From Rhizobium binae (GTDB lineage: Bacteria > Pseudomonadota > Alphaproteobacteria > Rhizobiales > Rhizobiaceae), in contig NZ_CP071604.1 in NCBI RefSeq assembly GCF_017357225.1, positions 1,987,001 through 2,051,000 on the forward strand: a stretch of 64,000 nt of DNA, in the 5' to 3' direction. Below are positions 17,803-26,275 of the stretch, piece by piece. Position 1 is the first letter of the stretch, and every line of letters begins with the position of its first letter. The notes under the pieces were generated by a model. That model did no database searches. It saw only the letters and a list, made by a program, of their open reading frames with translations, and was not told the DNA's origin. The position numbers were made by a program, and so were the translations under genes.

Positions 17803-19605
17803 ATGTCAGATCTCGTCGATCCGGTACAGCGCGCATTTCTCGGCGTGGAGAAATCCGCACTCGACAATCGCTGGGTCGCAAGACTCGACCAGGCCGGCCA
17901 GAATCGGGCGCTCGCCATGTCGCAGCTTCACGGGCTGCCGGATCTGATTGCGCGCGTTCTCGCCGGACGCGGCGTTGCGGTGGACGAGGCGATCGAATTT
18001 CTCGATCCGACGATTCGCAGCCTGATGCCCGATCCCCACACGCTGACCGACTGCGAGAAGGCGGCGACCCGCCTCATGAGCGCGATCGAGCGCGGCGAGA
18101 ACGTGGCGATCTTCGGCGACTACGACGTCGACGGCGCGGCCTCATCGGCGCTGATGTTTCGCTTTCTCAGCCATTTCGGCGTCAAGGCGAACATCTACAT
18201 TCCCGACCGGATCTTTGAAGGTTACGGCCCCAATCCGGCGGCGATCAACCAGCTGATCGACAACGGTGCCCGGCTGATCGTCACCGTCGATTGCGGCTCC
18301 ACCAGTCACGAGGCGCTTGCGGCGGCTGTCGCGCGCAATATCGATGTTGTCGTTATCGATCACCACCAGGTGACACACGAGCTGCCGCCCTGTCACGCGC
18401 TGGTCAACCCGAACCGCGAAGACGATCTCTCGGGGCAGGGGCATCTCTGCGCGGCTGGCGTCGTCTTCATGGTGCTGGTGGCGACGCTGAGGCTGCTGCG
18501 CGCGGCCGGCAACAAGCGCATCCTGGCCCTGGACCTGCTGCAATGGCTGGATATCGTCGCGCTGGCGACCGTCTGCGATGTCGTGCCGCTGAAGGGGCTC
18601 AATCGCGCCTATGTGGTCAAGGGGCTGGTCGCTGCCCGCCACCAGAGCAATGCCGGGCTTGCCGCACTCTTCCGCAAGGCCGGGCTCGCCGGCCCGGTGA
18701 CACCCTATCATTTCGGCTTCCTGATCGGCCCGCGCATCAATGCCGGCGGACGAATCGGCGATGCCGCACTCGGAAGCCGCCTGTTGACCCTCGACGATGC
18801 CGGCGAGGCTGAAATCATCGCTCAGCGTCTCGACGAACTCAATCGCGAGCGCCAGGCGATGGAGGCCATGATGCTGCAGGAGGCGGAAGCCGAGGCGCTG
18901 GCCGAATATGGCGACGGCGAGGGCGCCTCCGTCATCGTCACCGCCCACGAGAAATGGCATCCCGGCATCGTCGGGCTGATCGCGGCGCGGCTGAAGGAAA
19001 AGTTCAAACGGCCGGCCTTCGCGATCGCCTTCGATCCCTCCGGCCGCGGCACCGGCTCGGGCCGCTCCATCAACGGCTTCGACATGGGCAGAATGGTGCG
19101 GGCGGCGGTCGACGAGGGGCTGCTCGTCAAGGGCGGCGGCCACGCCATGGCCGCCGGGCTGACCGTCGAGCGCGCCGATCTCGGCAGGCTCAGAACCTTC
19201 TTCACCGAAAAGGCGGCAAGGACGGTGGCGAACCTCGTCGCCAACGAGACGCTGAAGATCGACGGGGCGATCGGCGCCAGCGGCGCCACGCTCGAACTCA
19301 TCGACCGTCTGGAAGCGGCCGGCCCCTACGGTTCCGGCCACGCCCAGCCGCTCTTTGCCGTGCCGGCGCACCGCGTGCGCGACGCCCGCCTGGTCGGCGA
19401 GAAACATGTGAAGGTGACGCTGGAGGCAATGGACGGGTCGCGGCTCGATGGAATCGCATTCCGCGCCGCCGATACGACGCTCGGCAACCTTCTCGTCAAT
19501 TCACGCGGCGCCAGCCTGCATGTGGCGGGTACGCTCGGCGCCGATCATTACCAGGGCGCCCGCCGCATTCAGATGCGCGTCTGCGATGCCGCGCCGGCAA
19601 AATAG
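17803..19605 (+). CDS. recJ: Single-stranded-DNA-specific exonuclease RecJ
   Basis: 600-residue RecJ, a 5'-3' exonuclease for recombination and mismatch/base-excision repair. The DHH phosphoesterase motifs are clear: IFGDYDVDGAASSAL (motif I), VTVDCGSTSHEAL, VVIDHHQVTHELPPC (the DHH motif), GRINAGGRIGDAALG and the DHHA1 motif GSGRSINGFDMGRMV with VKGGGHAMAAGLTV. ATG 17803 has GGAG at six-base spacing; ATG 17782 seven codons upstream lacks one. The C-terminal OB-like domain ends at DAAPAK. Confidence 0.96.
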   Translation: MSDLVDPVQRAFLGVEKSALDNRWVARLDQAGQNRALAMSQLHGLPDLIARVLAGRGVAVDEAIEFLDPTIRSLMPDPHTLTDCEKAATRLMSAIERGENVAIFGDYDVDGAASSALMFRFLSHFGVKANIYIPDRIFEGYGPNPAAINQLIDNGARLIVTVDCGSTSHEALAAAVARNIDVVVIDHHQVTHELPPCHALVNPNREDDLSGQGHLCAAGVVFMVLVATLRLLRAAGNKRILALDLLQWLDIVALATVCDVVPLKGLNRAYVVKGLVAARHQSNAGLAALFRKAGLAGPVTPYHFGFLIGPRINAGGRIGDAALGSRLLTLDDAGEAEIIAQRLDELNRERQAMEAMMLQEAEAEALAEYGDGEGASVIVTAHEKWHPGIVGLIAARLKEKFKRPAFAIAFDPSGRGTGSGRSINGFDMGRMVRAAVDEGLLVKGGGHAMAAGLTVERADLGRLRTFFTEKAARTVANLVANETLKIDGAIGASGATLELIDRLEAAGPYGSGHAQPLFAVPAHRVRDARLVGEKHVKVTLEAMDGSRLDGIAFRAADTTLGNLLVNSRGASLHVAGTLGADHYQGARRIQMRVCDAAPAK

Positions 19606-19644
19606 AAGGCCACGGCTTATGATGAGGATTTGTAGGAAAGAAAG

Positions 19645-19719
19645 TGGCACGCCCTAGGGGAGTCGAACCCCTCTTCCCAGAATGAAAATCTGGTGTCCTA
19701 ACCGATAGACGAAGGGCGC
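19645..19719 (-). tRNA. tRNA-Glu (TTC)
   Basis: 75 nt including an encoded CCA. The acceptor GCGCCCT pairs with AGGGCGT (G1-U72 wobble), the anticodon loop is TTTTCAT with anticodon TTC, the T-loop is TTCGACT and the discriminator base is G. The gene and 5' flank are repeated almost exactly at 20379-20486. A promoter with 17-bp spacing lies directly upstream at 19738-19766. Confidence 0.97.
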
Positions 19720-19737
19720 TTCCTTCGTGGTGGCGCC

Positions 19738-19766
19738 CTTATAGTCAGCAGCTTCAAAAGCCGCAA
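19738..19766 (-). promoter_or_regulatory. Promoter of first tRNA-Glu
   Basis: On the minus strand TTGCGG (19761-19766), a 17-bp spacer and TATAAG (19738-19743). The -10 ends 18 bases before the mature tRNA, leaving a leader of roughly ten bases. Confidence 0.7.
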
Positions 19767-20232
19767 GCGCCAAGGCGCGAAAAAATCATCGTTTTCGCCG
19801 ATTTTTTTGCTGCCGTGGAAAAAGGGTGGCGAACGTTATGGCGGACGCAAGAATTCAAGTTCGGCGGATCGTTTGGGCGGCGTGACACGCCCCTACAGGT
19901 GCTCTGCACGACGCCTTGCGAGACCTGCCACATCTACTCACCGAACCTCGGGACGCTCCAGGAGGCGGTCGGTCCCACCGCGCGGAGATTGTCGCGGACG
20001 TCGCCAACCATGCGGACATCGCGCCCATCGTGCATTTCAGCGAAATCGTTGGAGGGTAAGAGCTTCGGCTCGTCAGGCGTATCCGTCGAACTTTCCGGGA
20101 TCGGCCCAGTGCTGGCGCACCTGATCCAGGGTGACGCAGCCGGTGTCGAACCGGTCGACGATCGGGAACAGGTGATTGCCGTTGAAGCGAAACTACCTGG
20201 CTCTCGTCAAAATCGGTGACCTAGCCCGAATG
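19767..20232. other. Spacer between tRNA-Glu genes with decayed coding remnants
   Basis: No intact gene. On the plus strand a frame from ATG 19838 to TAA 20057-20059 is broken by one TGA after 15 codons; its second part ends with a protein-like AEIVADVANHADIAPIVHF. On the minus strand 20192 down to the stop at 20073 encodes a 39-codon C-terminus-like piece (HLFPIVDRFDTGCVTLDQV, then HWADPGKFDGYA). Both look like leftovers of genes lost near the tRNA repeats. The parent families were not recognised. Confidence 0.3.
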
Positions 20233-20307
20233 TGGTACGCCCTAGGGGAGTCGAACCCCTCTTTACAGAATGAGAATCTGTCGTCCTAACCGATAGACGA
20301 AGGGCGC
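20233..20307 (-). tRNA. tRNA-Glu (CTC)
   Basis: 75 nt with encoded CCA. The anticodon stem-loop is ACAGA-TTCTCAT-TCTGT, giving anticodon CTC. It differs from the two TTC copies in the anticodon arm and in the discriminator, which is A instead of G. A promoter lies at 20322-20350. Confidence 0.96.
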
Positions 20308-20321
20308 AGGCTGGCTTCGTT

Positions 20322-20350
20322 ATGATAAGAGCGCAGGCCGGCTTCTGCAA
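20322..20350 (-). promoter_or_regulatory. Promoter of tRNA-Glu (CTC)
   Basis: Minus-strand TTGCAG (20345-20350), a 17-bp spacer and TATCAT (20322-20327), with the same spacing as the promoters of the two flanking tRNA-Glu genes although the surrounding sequence differs. Confidence 0.65.
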
Positions 20351-20380
20351 GCGGATGCGATGGTCTCAATGTCGAGAGAG

Positions 20381-20455
20381 TGGCACGCCCTAGGGGAGTC
20401 GAACCCCTCTTCCCAGAATGAAAATCTGGTGTCCTAACCGATAGACGAAGGGCGC
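20381..20455 (-). tRNA. tRNA-Glu (TTC), second copy
   Basis: Identical over the whole 75 nt to the copy at 19645-19719, including CCA and G discriminator. The identity extends two bases past the 3' end and about 31 bases into the 5' flank, through the -10 box. Confidence 0.97.
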
Positions 20456-20473
20456 TTCCTTCGTGGTGGCGCC

Positions 20474-20502
20474 CTTATAGTCAGCACCTGCAGAAGCCGC
20501 AA
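20474..20502 (-). promoter_or_regulatory. Promoter of third tRNA-Glu
   Basis: Minus-strand TTGCGG (20497-20502), a 17-bp spacer and TATAAG (20474-20479). The spacer differs from the first copy while both boxes are the same, which supports their function. Confidence 0.7.
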
Positions 20503-20652
20503 GCGGCAAATTCGATTTTTTTCAAAAAAATGACAGATATTTTCGCGACGCCGGCATTGGAGATTACCGATGCCGAATCAACGGCTTGTACGTCTTGTCG
20601 GAAGCGCGGAAAACCAGACTGACGTAACGTGATCCAGTCCATGAGGGCGATA

Positions 20653-21723
20653 TCAGATCGCTCTGGCGGTCGTCATCGGCGCGCGTTTGCCGCTGCACCC
20701 CCAGTTCCAGTCGCGGCTCCTGCCGGTGTCGAGATGGACGGAATCCGTGTGGCAATAGGTGCCGACGCCGCCGCGATCCGGCAGGGAGCGGATATACGCG
20801 GCGATATCCCATTTCGACACGCCGTCGATCTGGATGTCAGCGGCCTCGCAGCTCTTGTGCATCGATTCGTCGGCGCCGCCGGCCAGGCGGTTATGTTCTT
20901 CGTCCCGATAGCCTGAGGTGACGATGACGGGCCGGCCAAAATGATTTTCGACCGTCTTGATCACTTTCAGGAGGTCGGGTTTGAAGCAGCCGACCTCGAC
21001 ATGATCGTTCTGGACATGGAGCCCGTTCGGCGCGACACGCGTCATGCCGGGCAGGGCGGCCTTGTGCAGGAGGCCCGAAAGGCTGCCGAGCAGGTTCTGC
21101 TTCGGCGCGCTGTAAAGCGCGTTGGTCGTCGAGGCCGGAATGCCGCCTGTCGCCAGCGAGGCGGTTTGAACGGGCACAGGCTGCGTGCCGGAGTTCTCCG
21201 AGGATTGCTGAGGCAGCACCGGGGTCACCGGCTCTGCGGGCACGGCAGGCTGACTGTAGACGCTGCTTCTCGTCGGTGCCACGCCTTCCGTCGGCGCATA
21301 GGCTTGCGGCTGGACGATGGTGGACGTGCTGCGGTCTTGCGGCAGCGGCCGTTGATCCGAAAAGATGCTCATCGCCTGCGCATTGATCCGTGTCGACTGC
21401 ATCACCAGCCCGCCGATATTGGCAGGCGCTGCCACTGCCGGATCGGCCGGCGGAACGGCGGCATTCGGATCCGCTGCGACGCCCTGCGGCGCGGCCTGCG
21501 CGCCGGAGACGTTGACGAGCCGCGGGTCGGTGTAGACGGAGCGCGGCGCAGATTTCGTCGGCGCCGTCGCGGCAAGCTGGGGCGCTGCGGCCGCCGTTGG
21601 CGGAATCACCGGAGCCGCGGCGGCTGAATCGAGTGCCTTCTTGTCCGACGCACAGCCGGACAGCGCCAGCATCGAGGTGGCAATCAGCAAAGCGCCCACT
21701 ACAGGCATCCGCATCTCATTCAT
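20653..21723 (-). CDS. Peptidase M15 / YcbK-like lipoprotein
   Basis: 356-residue predicted lipoprotein with the lipobox LSGC near residues 22-25, a long Ala/Pro/Thr-rich linker (to about residue 235) and a C-terminal peptidase M15 (DUF882/YcbK-type) domain. Zinc-ligand motifs are visible: SGYRDEEHNRLAGGADESMH, then ESMHKSCEAADIQID and GTYCHTDSVHLD. The family cleaves peptidoglycan peptide cross-links or is structurally related to D-Ala-D-Ala carboxypeptidases. ATG 21723 is used; TTG 21729, two codons upstream, has better spacing to GGAG and may be the true start. Confidence 0.85.
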   Translation of the reverse strand: MNEMRMPVVGALLIATSMLALSGCASDKKALDSAAAAPVIPPTAAAAPQLAATAPTKSAPRSVYTDPRLVNVSGAQAAPQGVAADPNAAVPPADPAVAAPANIGGLVMQSTRINAQAMSIFSDQRPLPQDRSTSTIVQPQAYAPTEGVAPTRSSVYSQPAVPAEPVTPVLPQQSSENSGTQPVPVQTASLATGGIPASTTNALYSAPKQNLLGSLSGLLHKAALPGMTRVAPNGLHVQNDHVEVGCFKPDLLKVIKTVENHFGRPVIVTSGYRDEEHNRLAGGADESMHKSCEAADIQIDGVSKWDIAAYIRSLPDRGGVGTYCHTDSVHLDTGRSRDWNWGCSGKRAPMTTARAI

Positions 21724-21894
21724 AGGCAAGCAACCAGTCTCCAGTTGATGCGGATAACGGCGAAAATCGCCATTTTCCGCGTCGAGTCAGCTGGAGATTG
21801 CCTGCGGGGCCGGATCGCGGCAAGCGCCAAGGCGCCGCCCGGAGCCGAAATCGCAAAAGCCGCAAGCTTCGCAAAAGCCTTGCGGCGAAAACCC

Positions 21895-22335
21895 TTACCA
21901 GGCGCCGGTATTTCCCATGGACGCCCAGGGTTCGGCGGCTGGAAGCGGACTTCCCTTCTGCAGGATTTCGATCGAAATGCCGTCCGGCGAACGCACGAAG
22001 GCCATGTTGCCGTCGCGCGGCGGCCGGTTGATGGTGATGCCGTTGTCCATCAGCTTCTGGCAGATCGCATAGATGTCGTCGACCTCATAGGCGAGATGGC
22101 CGAAATTGCGTCCTCCGCTGTAATCCTCTGTATCCCAGTTGTAGGTAAGCTCGAGGCAGGGCGCTTTTTCGTTGCGTGCACGCTCGAGATCGTCGCGGGC
22201 AGCCAGGAAAACCAGGGTGAAACGGCCCTTCTCGTTTTCGTGGCGGCGAATCTCCTCCAGCCCGAACAGGCTGGTATAAAAGGCGAGCGAAGCGTCCAGG
22301 TCTTTGACGCGAACCATTGTATGAAGATAACGCAT
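21895..22335 (-). CDS. gloA: VOC-family protein, lactoylglutathione lyase type
   Basis: 146 residues of the glyoxalase I / VOC metalloenzyme family. Metal-ligand regions are recognisable: RYLHTMVRVKDLDASLAFY with the first His, FTLVFLAARDD followed by CLELTYNWD with Glu, FGHLAYEVDDI with the second His, and SPDGISIEILQKG with the last Glu. It would isomerise the methylglyoxal-glutathione hemithioacetal. ATG 22335 has AAGGAG eight bases upstream. The last 20 residues are unconserved. Confidence 0.88.
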   Translation of the reverse strand: MRYLHTMVRVKDLDASLAFYTSLFGLEEIRRHENEKGRFTLVFLAARDDLERARNEKAPCLELTYNWDTEDYSGGRNFGHLAYEVDDIYAICQKLMDNGITINRPPRDGNMAFVRSPDGISIEILQKGSPLPAAEPWASMGNTGAW

Positions 22336-22530
22336 TCTATCTACTCCTTTATTGGGGCTGGCCCTTAACGGCAAGCCGTGGTCAGCTTCGGGCAAGTCAT
22401 CATCATAAAATGTGCAGCTGGGAATAACCGAAAACTAGGACTTGCGCTTATCCGTTACCAAGATGTTAATCTTGATTTCAAGAATCAGTTAACCGTAACA
22501 GTGTGACGCGTATTCGAGGGGCTGGCGACT

Positions 22531-23109
22531 ATGGCTGATAGGATTTCATCGAACGAATACACCGATCTCGACGAGCTGTCGTCAGAGACGGTCGATCTTG
22601 TTGAAATCACCGGTGTCGTCAAGTGGTTCGACGTCGCCAAGGGCTTCGGCTTCATCGTTCCGGACAATGGCATGCAGGATGTTCTCCTGCACGTAACCTG
22701 CCTGCGCCGCGACGGTTACCAGACGATCCTCGAGGGAACGCGCATCGTTGCCCTCATCCAGCGCCGCGAGCGCGGCTACCAGGCTTTCAAGATTCTTTCG
22801 ATGGATCAGTCGACTGCGGTTCATCCCTCGCAGTTGCCGCCGGTACGCACGCATGTGCAGGTCACCGCCACAAGCGGGCTCGAGCGTGCGCTGGTCAAGT
22901 GGTTCAACCGCACCAAGGGCTTCGGCTTCCTGACGCGCGGCGAGGGCACGGAAGACATCTTCGTGCATATGGAAACGCTGCGCCGTTTCGGCCTGACCGA
23001 GCTGCGCCCCGGTCAGGTGGTTCTCGTCCGCTTCGGCGATGGCGAAAAGGGCCTGATGGCCGCAGAAATTCATCCCGATATTCCGAGCCCGGCAAGCCGG
23101 TCGCATTGA
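22531..23109 (+). CDS. Tandem cold-shock-domain protein
   Basis: 192-residue protein with two cold-shock domains. The first (about 28-95) has [18 protein letters not shown] with RNP1 and DVLLHVTCL in place of RNP2; the second (about 120-185) has [18 protein letters not shown] and DIFVHMETL. The linker contains [11 protein letters not shown]. Such twin proteins are typical of Rhizobiales and likely act as RNA/ssDNA chaperones. The first domain's RNP2 is less canonical than the second, so they may bind with different strength. The stop is one base from the start of the DUF192 gene, so the pair is likely cotranscribed. Confidence 0.93.
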   Translation: MADRISSNEYTDLDELSSETVDLVEITGVVKWFDVAKGFGFIVPDNGMQDVLLHVTCLRRDGYQTILEGTRIVALIQRRERGYQAFKILSMDQSTAVHPSQLPPVRTHVQVTATSGLERALVKWFNRTKGFGFLTRGEGTEDIFVHMETLRRFGLTELRPGQVVLVRFGDGEKGLMAAEIHPDIPSPASRSH

Positions 23110-23110
23110 G

Positions 23111-23596
23111 ATGCGCGGTCTCGTCCTGTTTCATGCGATCAGAAGCGCCGTTTTGGCGCTTTTTTTCTTGGTCGCCCTGCCGGCCCTGGGTGAGGAGCCG
23201 CTGCGGTTCGACAAGGAGCCGCTGCTCATCCAGACGGCCGCCGGCAAGACGCTGCATTTCACCGTCGAGGTCGCGGTGACGGACGACCAGCGCGCCCAGG
23301 GACTGATGTTCCGCAAGACGATGGCCGACGACGCCGGCATGATTTTCGATTTTGGCGAGTCGCGGCGCGTCGCCATGTGGATGGAAAACACCATCCTGCC
23401 GCTCGACATGCTCTTTGCCGACAATACCGGCACGATCCGCCACATCAAGGAAAACGCGACGCCCTATTCGCGCGACATCATCGATTCGATGAGCCCGGTG
23501 AAATACGTCGTCGAACTCAATGCCGGCGTCGTCGGCAAATTGGGAATCAAGGTGGGCGACAGGATCATGAGCGCCACGACGACAAAGGCGAAGTAG
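23111..23596 (+). CDS. DUF192 exported protein
   Basis: 161 residues with a signal peptide (hydrophobic residues about 8-28) and a DUF192 domain. The family pattern is present: VEVAVTDDQRAQGLMFRKTM, AGMIFDFGESRRVAMWMENT, LPLDMLFADNTGTI and the closing VVELNAGVVGKLGIKVGD. Function unknown; some members are associated with extracellular or periplasmic stress roles. It starts one base after the cold-shock gene. Confidence 0.9.
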   Translation: MRGLVLFHAIRSAVLALFFLVALPALGEEPLRFDKEPLLIQTAAGKTLHFTVEVAVTDDQRAQGLMFRKTMADDAGMIFDFGESRRVAMWMENTILPLDMLFADNTGTIRHIKENATPYSRDIIDSMSPVKYVVELNAGVVGKLGIKVGDRIMSATTTKAK

Positions 23597-23653
23597 CGGC
23601 GCCAGCAGGCTGCGGCGCGACTGTCAGGAAACTAAAAAAATCGGGTTATTGAA

Positions 23654-23730
<77 letters not shown>

Positions 23731-23894
23731 TGCCGTGATTGGCAGGGGGAATACACGGTTCACTTCGCCCTCGCAACCCATAAATCCAGCTCTGCGCGGA
23801 GATTTCTCACCGGGCCTGTGGACGCAATATGGAAAATCTCGAAAGGCCGTCGATTTGACCATATGGCGCAAATGGACGTCAGCACGGGTCCGCC

Positions 23895-24008
23895 TCAGCC
23901 GCGGCCGAGCAGGCCGATATATTGGGCGTAGCTGATGGCGACATAGAAGAACACGGTAATGCCGGCTCCTATCACGATGGCATTGAATTCTGCCGAACGT
24001 CTCATCAT
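23895..24008 (-). CDS. Possible 37-residue membrane micropeptide
   Basis: A short frame starting with two ATG codons encodes a basic N-terminus (MMRRSAEF), one hydrophobic helix ([19 protein letters not shown]) and a short polar tail (QYIGLLGRG). Base composition and the single helix look gene-like and the stop is clean, but the ribosome site is weak. It could be a small respiratory-complex or quality-control peptide; no family recognised. Confidence 0.4.
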   Translation of the reverse strand: MMRRSAEFNAIVIGAGITVFFYVAISYAQYIGLLGRG

Positions 24009-24391
24009 GCGCGCAAATCCATAAAATTATTTGAGCTGTAAATAATCCCGGGGGCCGGCCGCGGCAATCGGGTTGTGATCACAACATGAGACGACCGGTA
24101 ATATTGCGCAATTCGGCCGGAATTCTTGGGCTTCGGGCGGCGGCTGAACACCTGGCGGGATATCCGTGGTTGCGCCGTCCGCCGATATCGCTGTTTCCGT
24201 ATGATCACCTCATCACTGCGGCGGGAGGGCTGGGCGCGCCGCGCACCGCTTTTTTCTTGAAAAAACGGGGATTCGCGGATAAGCAAAACTCATCTCTTCG
24301 CGCCATCCCTGGCGACGAAGCGAGGCCCGGCGACGGGACTGAGATGATGAAAGGCGGGCGCAGTCCCCGCATATTCGGAGATGCCGCAGAC
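24009..24391. other. Intergenic region upstream of NDUFS4-type gene
   Basis: No gene is convincing here. A perfect 14-bp palindrome GTTGTGATCACAAC lies at 24072-24085 and may be an operator for the NDUFS4-type gene or the divergent micropeptide. Confidence 0.4.
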
Positions 24392-24697
24392 ATGCCTGCC
24401 AAGATCTATCGTCCTGCTAAGACCGCCATGCAGTCCGGCAAGGCCAAGACCCATCTCTGGGTGCTTGAGTTCGATCAGGAGTCCCCCCGCAAGATCGATC
24501 CGATCATGGGCTACACCTCCTCGGGTGATATGCGCCAGCAGGTAAAACTCACCTTCGAAACGCAGGCGCTAGCCGAAGCCTATGCCCAGCGCAACGGCAT
24601 CGAATACCGCGTCATCGCGCCGAAGGACCCGGCTCGCCAGGTCGTGGCCTATCCGGATAATTTCCGCTATACCCGCACGCAGCCCTGGACGCATTGA
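24392..24697 (+). CDS. NADH:ubiquinone oxidoreductase NDUFS4-type subunit
   Basis: 101-residue homologue of mitochondrial complex I subunit NDUFS4 (ETC complex I subunit family). Characteristic segments: MPAKIYRPAKTAMQSGKA, HLWVLEFDQESPRKIDPIMG, GYTSSGDMRQQVKLTFETQ, AEAYAQRNGIEYRVI and the C-terminal YPDNFRYTRTQPWTH. ATG 24392 matches the family N-terminus; the frame is open to 24086 but not conserved. It supports assembly of the NADH-dehydrogenase module. It ends 57 bp before tRNA-Arg and is the last core gene before the island. Confidence 0.93.
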   Translation: MPAKIYRPAKTAMQSGKAKTHLWVLEFDQESPRKIDPIMGYTSSGDMRQQVKLTFETQALAEAYAQRNGIEYRVIAPKDPARQVVAYPDNFRYTRTQPWTH

Positions 24698-24754
24698 AGT
24701 TTCTCGTCCACATATGCCGCATCCGGTCGCGCTTCTTAAACGCGGCCGCCGGAC

Positions 24755-24831
<77 letters not shown>

Positions 24832-25006
24832 TAAAATTTTTACACGTTTGTTTTTATTCCGCTTCTCGGCTTGAAGCCCGCACGACCCTCCGATGCCGGC
24901 CGCTGTATATGAGCTATCAAACCCACCTATCTCAAGCGGCCGGCGACACAGCAATAGTGCTCGGCGATGACGTTGGCTCCCGGAGTCGTCGAATGTCCTT
25001 CAATGC

Positions 25007-25306
25007 TCATTGCGGATGGTCCATTTCGTTCCATACGGCTGCCGCTCGGCAAGTGGTATCGTCGATCATCAGTCTTCCTCCAGATAGTAGCCACCGCAGC
25101 TTTCCCGCCTTTGCGCCGCATGCAACGCATTTCAGTCGCTTCTCGACATCGCTCACCTCGGCGTGCCGCCGAGCCTGCGGCAGCGATTCCTTCGAGAACG
25201 GACGGGTTTGGCCGCATGCGACACACTCGGCCATGATGTCGAGGTGACTTGGCGTGGCGTTCATGTATCCCGGCGACCAATCTTCTATTGGTTGGAAACG
25301 AGGCAT
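25007..25306 (-). CDS. Zinc-ribbon protein of unknown function
   Basis: 99 residues with two CxxC knuckles about 30 residues apart: AECVACGQTRPF and LKCVACGAKAGKLRW, the spacing of a zinc ribbon. N-terminus MPRFQPIEDWSPGYMNA; C-terminus ends in WNEMDHPQ. The start at 25306 lies two bases from the stop of the zinc-ribbon gene at 25309-25581, so the two are probably cotranscribed. Likely nucleic-acid or protein binding; no family name known to me. Confidence 0.65.
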   Translation of the reverse strand: MPRFQPIEDWSPGYMNATPSHLDIMAECVACGQTRPFSKESLPQARRHAEVSDVEKRLKCVACGAKAGKLRWLLSGGRLMIDDTTCRAAAVWNEMDHPQ

Positions 25307-25308
25307 GG

Positions 25309-25581
25309 TCAGCTCCTCGCCATCGTCATCAGGCGCGGCGGCTCGGCTTCGGGCAGGTAGGCAATCGCCACCCTTCGGCTACCGCAAACCGGGCAGCGCA
25401 TCCGCTGCGACAACATCGACAGCGGAAAAACCCGGCCTCTCGTCGCCACCAGCGTGACGATATCGAGCGGATGTTTCCAACGGCATTCACGCACGCTCTT
25501 CAGGCCCTCGCGCCTTCCCCAGGCGCACCTGGCCCTGACATCCCATCCTGCATCCATTGCCTCGCCGATCGTTTCGGCCAT
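25309..25581 (-). CDS. Second zinc-binding protein of unknown function
   Basis: 90 residues. An N-terminal part with ARCAWGRREGLKSVRECRWKHPLD and a C-terminal CPVCGSRRVAIAYLP knuckle suggest four cysteines able to bind zinc. It is upstream of, and nearly abuts, the other zinc-ribbon gene. The pairing of two different small zinc proteins in an island suggests a shared regulatory role, but nothing in the sequence identifies the target. Confidence 0.6.
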   Translation of the reverse strand: MAETIGEAMDAGWDVRARCAWGRREGLKSVRECRWKHPLDIVTLVATRGRVFPLSMLSQRMRCPVCGSRRVAIAYLPEAEPPRLMTMARS

Positions 25582-26159
25582 GCGTCCTCCTTTCCCCGTG
25601 AGAGGTTGCTCGCCGCATGATTTCGTGAATGCTCCCGCCCGAGCGATGTTGCTAATATGTTCTCATCGGATGGCGAGTCACTAACGAATATATCGCAACA
25701 AAAAATGGCCCCGCCGAAACGGGGCGGTTGGGAAACAGAGAGATGGAAAGGCGAAACCGCGCAAAGGGGCGAACCAGTTGAGAGTCTTGCAGAGCGAAGC
25801 TTCTCGCGCGCGGTCCACGTGCTAAAACGCTGGGCGCTGCGTCTGGTTTCCGTACGCGTTCGGACCGATACGCGACCGCAGTCGGTGGACCGCACGGTCG
25901 CTGCGAACAGGGGGTGCAGCAGTACAAGATACTGAAGCCGTGCGGCCCGTCGTCAAAACCGATAACTACCTGAAGAGGTTCCCGGATCCTGTGTTGATCC
26001 CAACAAAAAGCTCCGCTGGGGGCTAGTGGCTGCGCCGTGGTTGGCGGGGAGCGGTTGAAGGGCATCCTCGCGCCAAACCCGCAGCTGCCACAAAAGTCCC
26101 GCCGCACCTAATGAATATGGGCAAATTGCTTTTTAAACTTTTGCTGATGAACTTGCGGC
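25582..26159. other. Gene-poor stretch within island
   Basis: About 580 bp without a convincing gene. The frames that stay open read as low-quality translations rich in Arg, Pro and Ser. The only clear element is a minus-strand terminator-like hairpin at 25698-25727, implying minus-strand transcription from roughly 25750-26100, perhaps of an RNA. Confidence 0.35.
25698..25727 (-). terminator. Terminator-like hairpin in island
   Basis: On the minus strand GCCCCG and CGGGGC (25720-25725 and 25708-25713) form a stem with loop TTTCGG, followed by CCATTTTTTG. No protein gene precedes it on that strand. Confidence 0.5.
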
Positions 26160-26275
26160 ATGACCAGGCCGCCCCGTAAACCTTCCCTGCCGCTGCTCGG
26201 TGAAGCCGACACGCCGCTCCGGAGCCGCCCGCGCCGCCGGCGCGATCCTACCAGCATCAGCTTACGCTCGACCCG

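Noticed and set aside
25652..26107. 151-codon minus-strand frame in the island
   Set aside because: Rich in Arg/Pro/Ser/Cys without order, and it covers a terminator hairpin.
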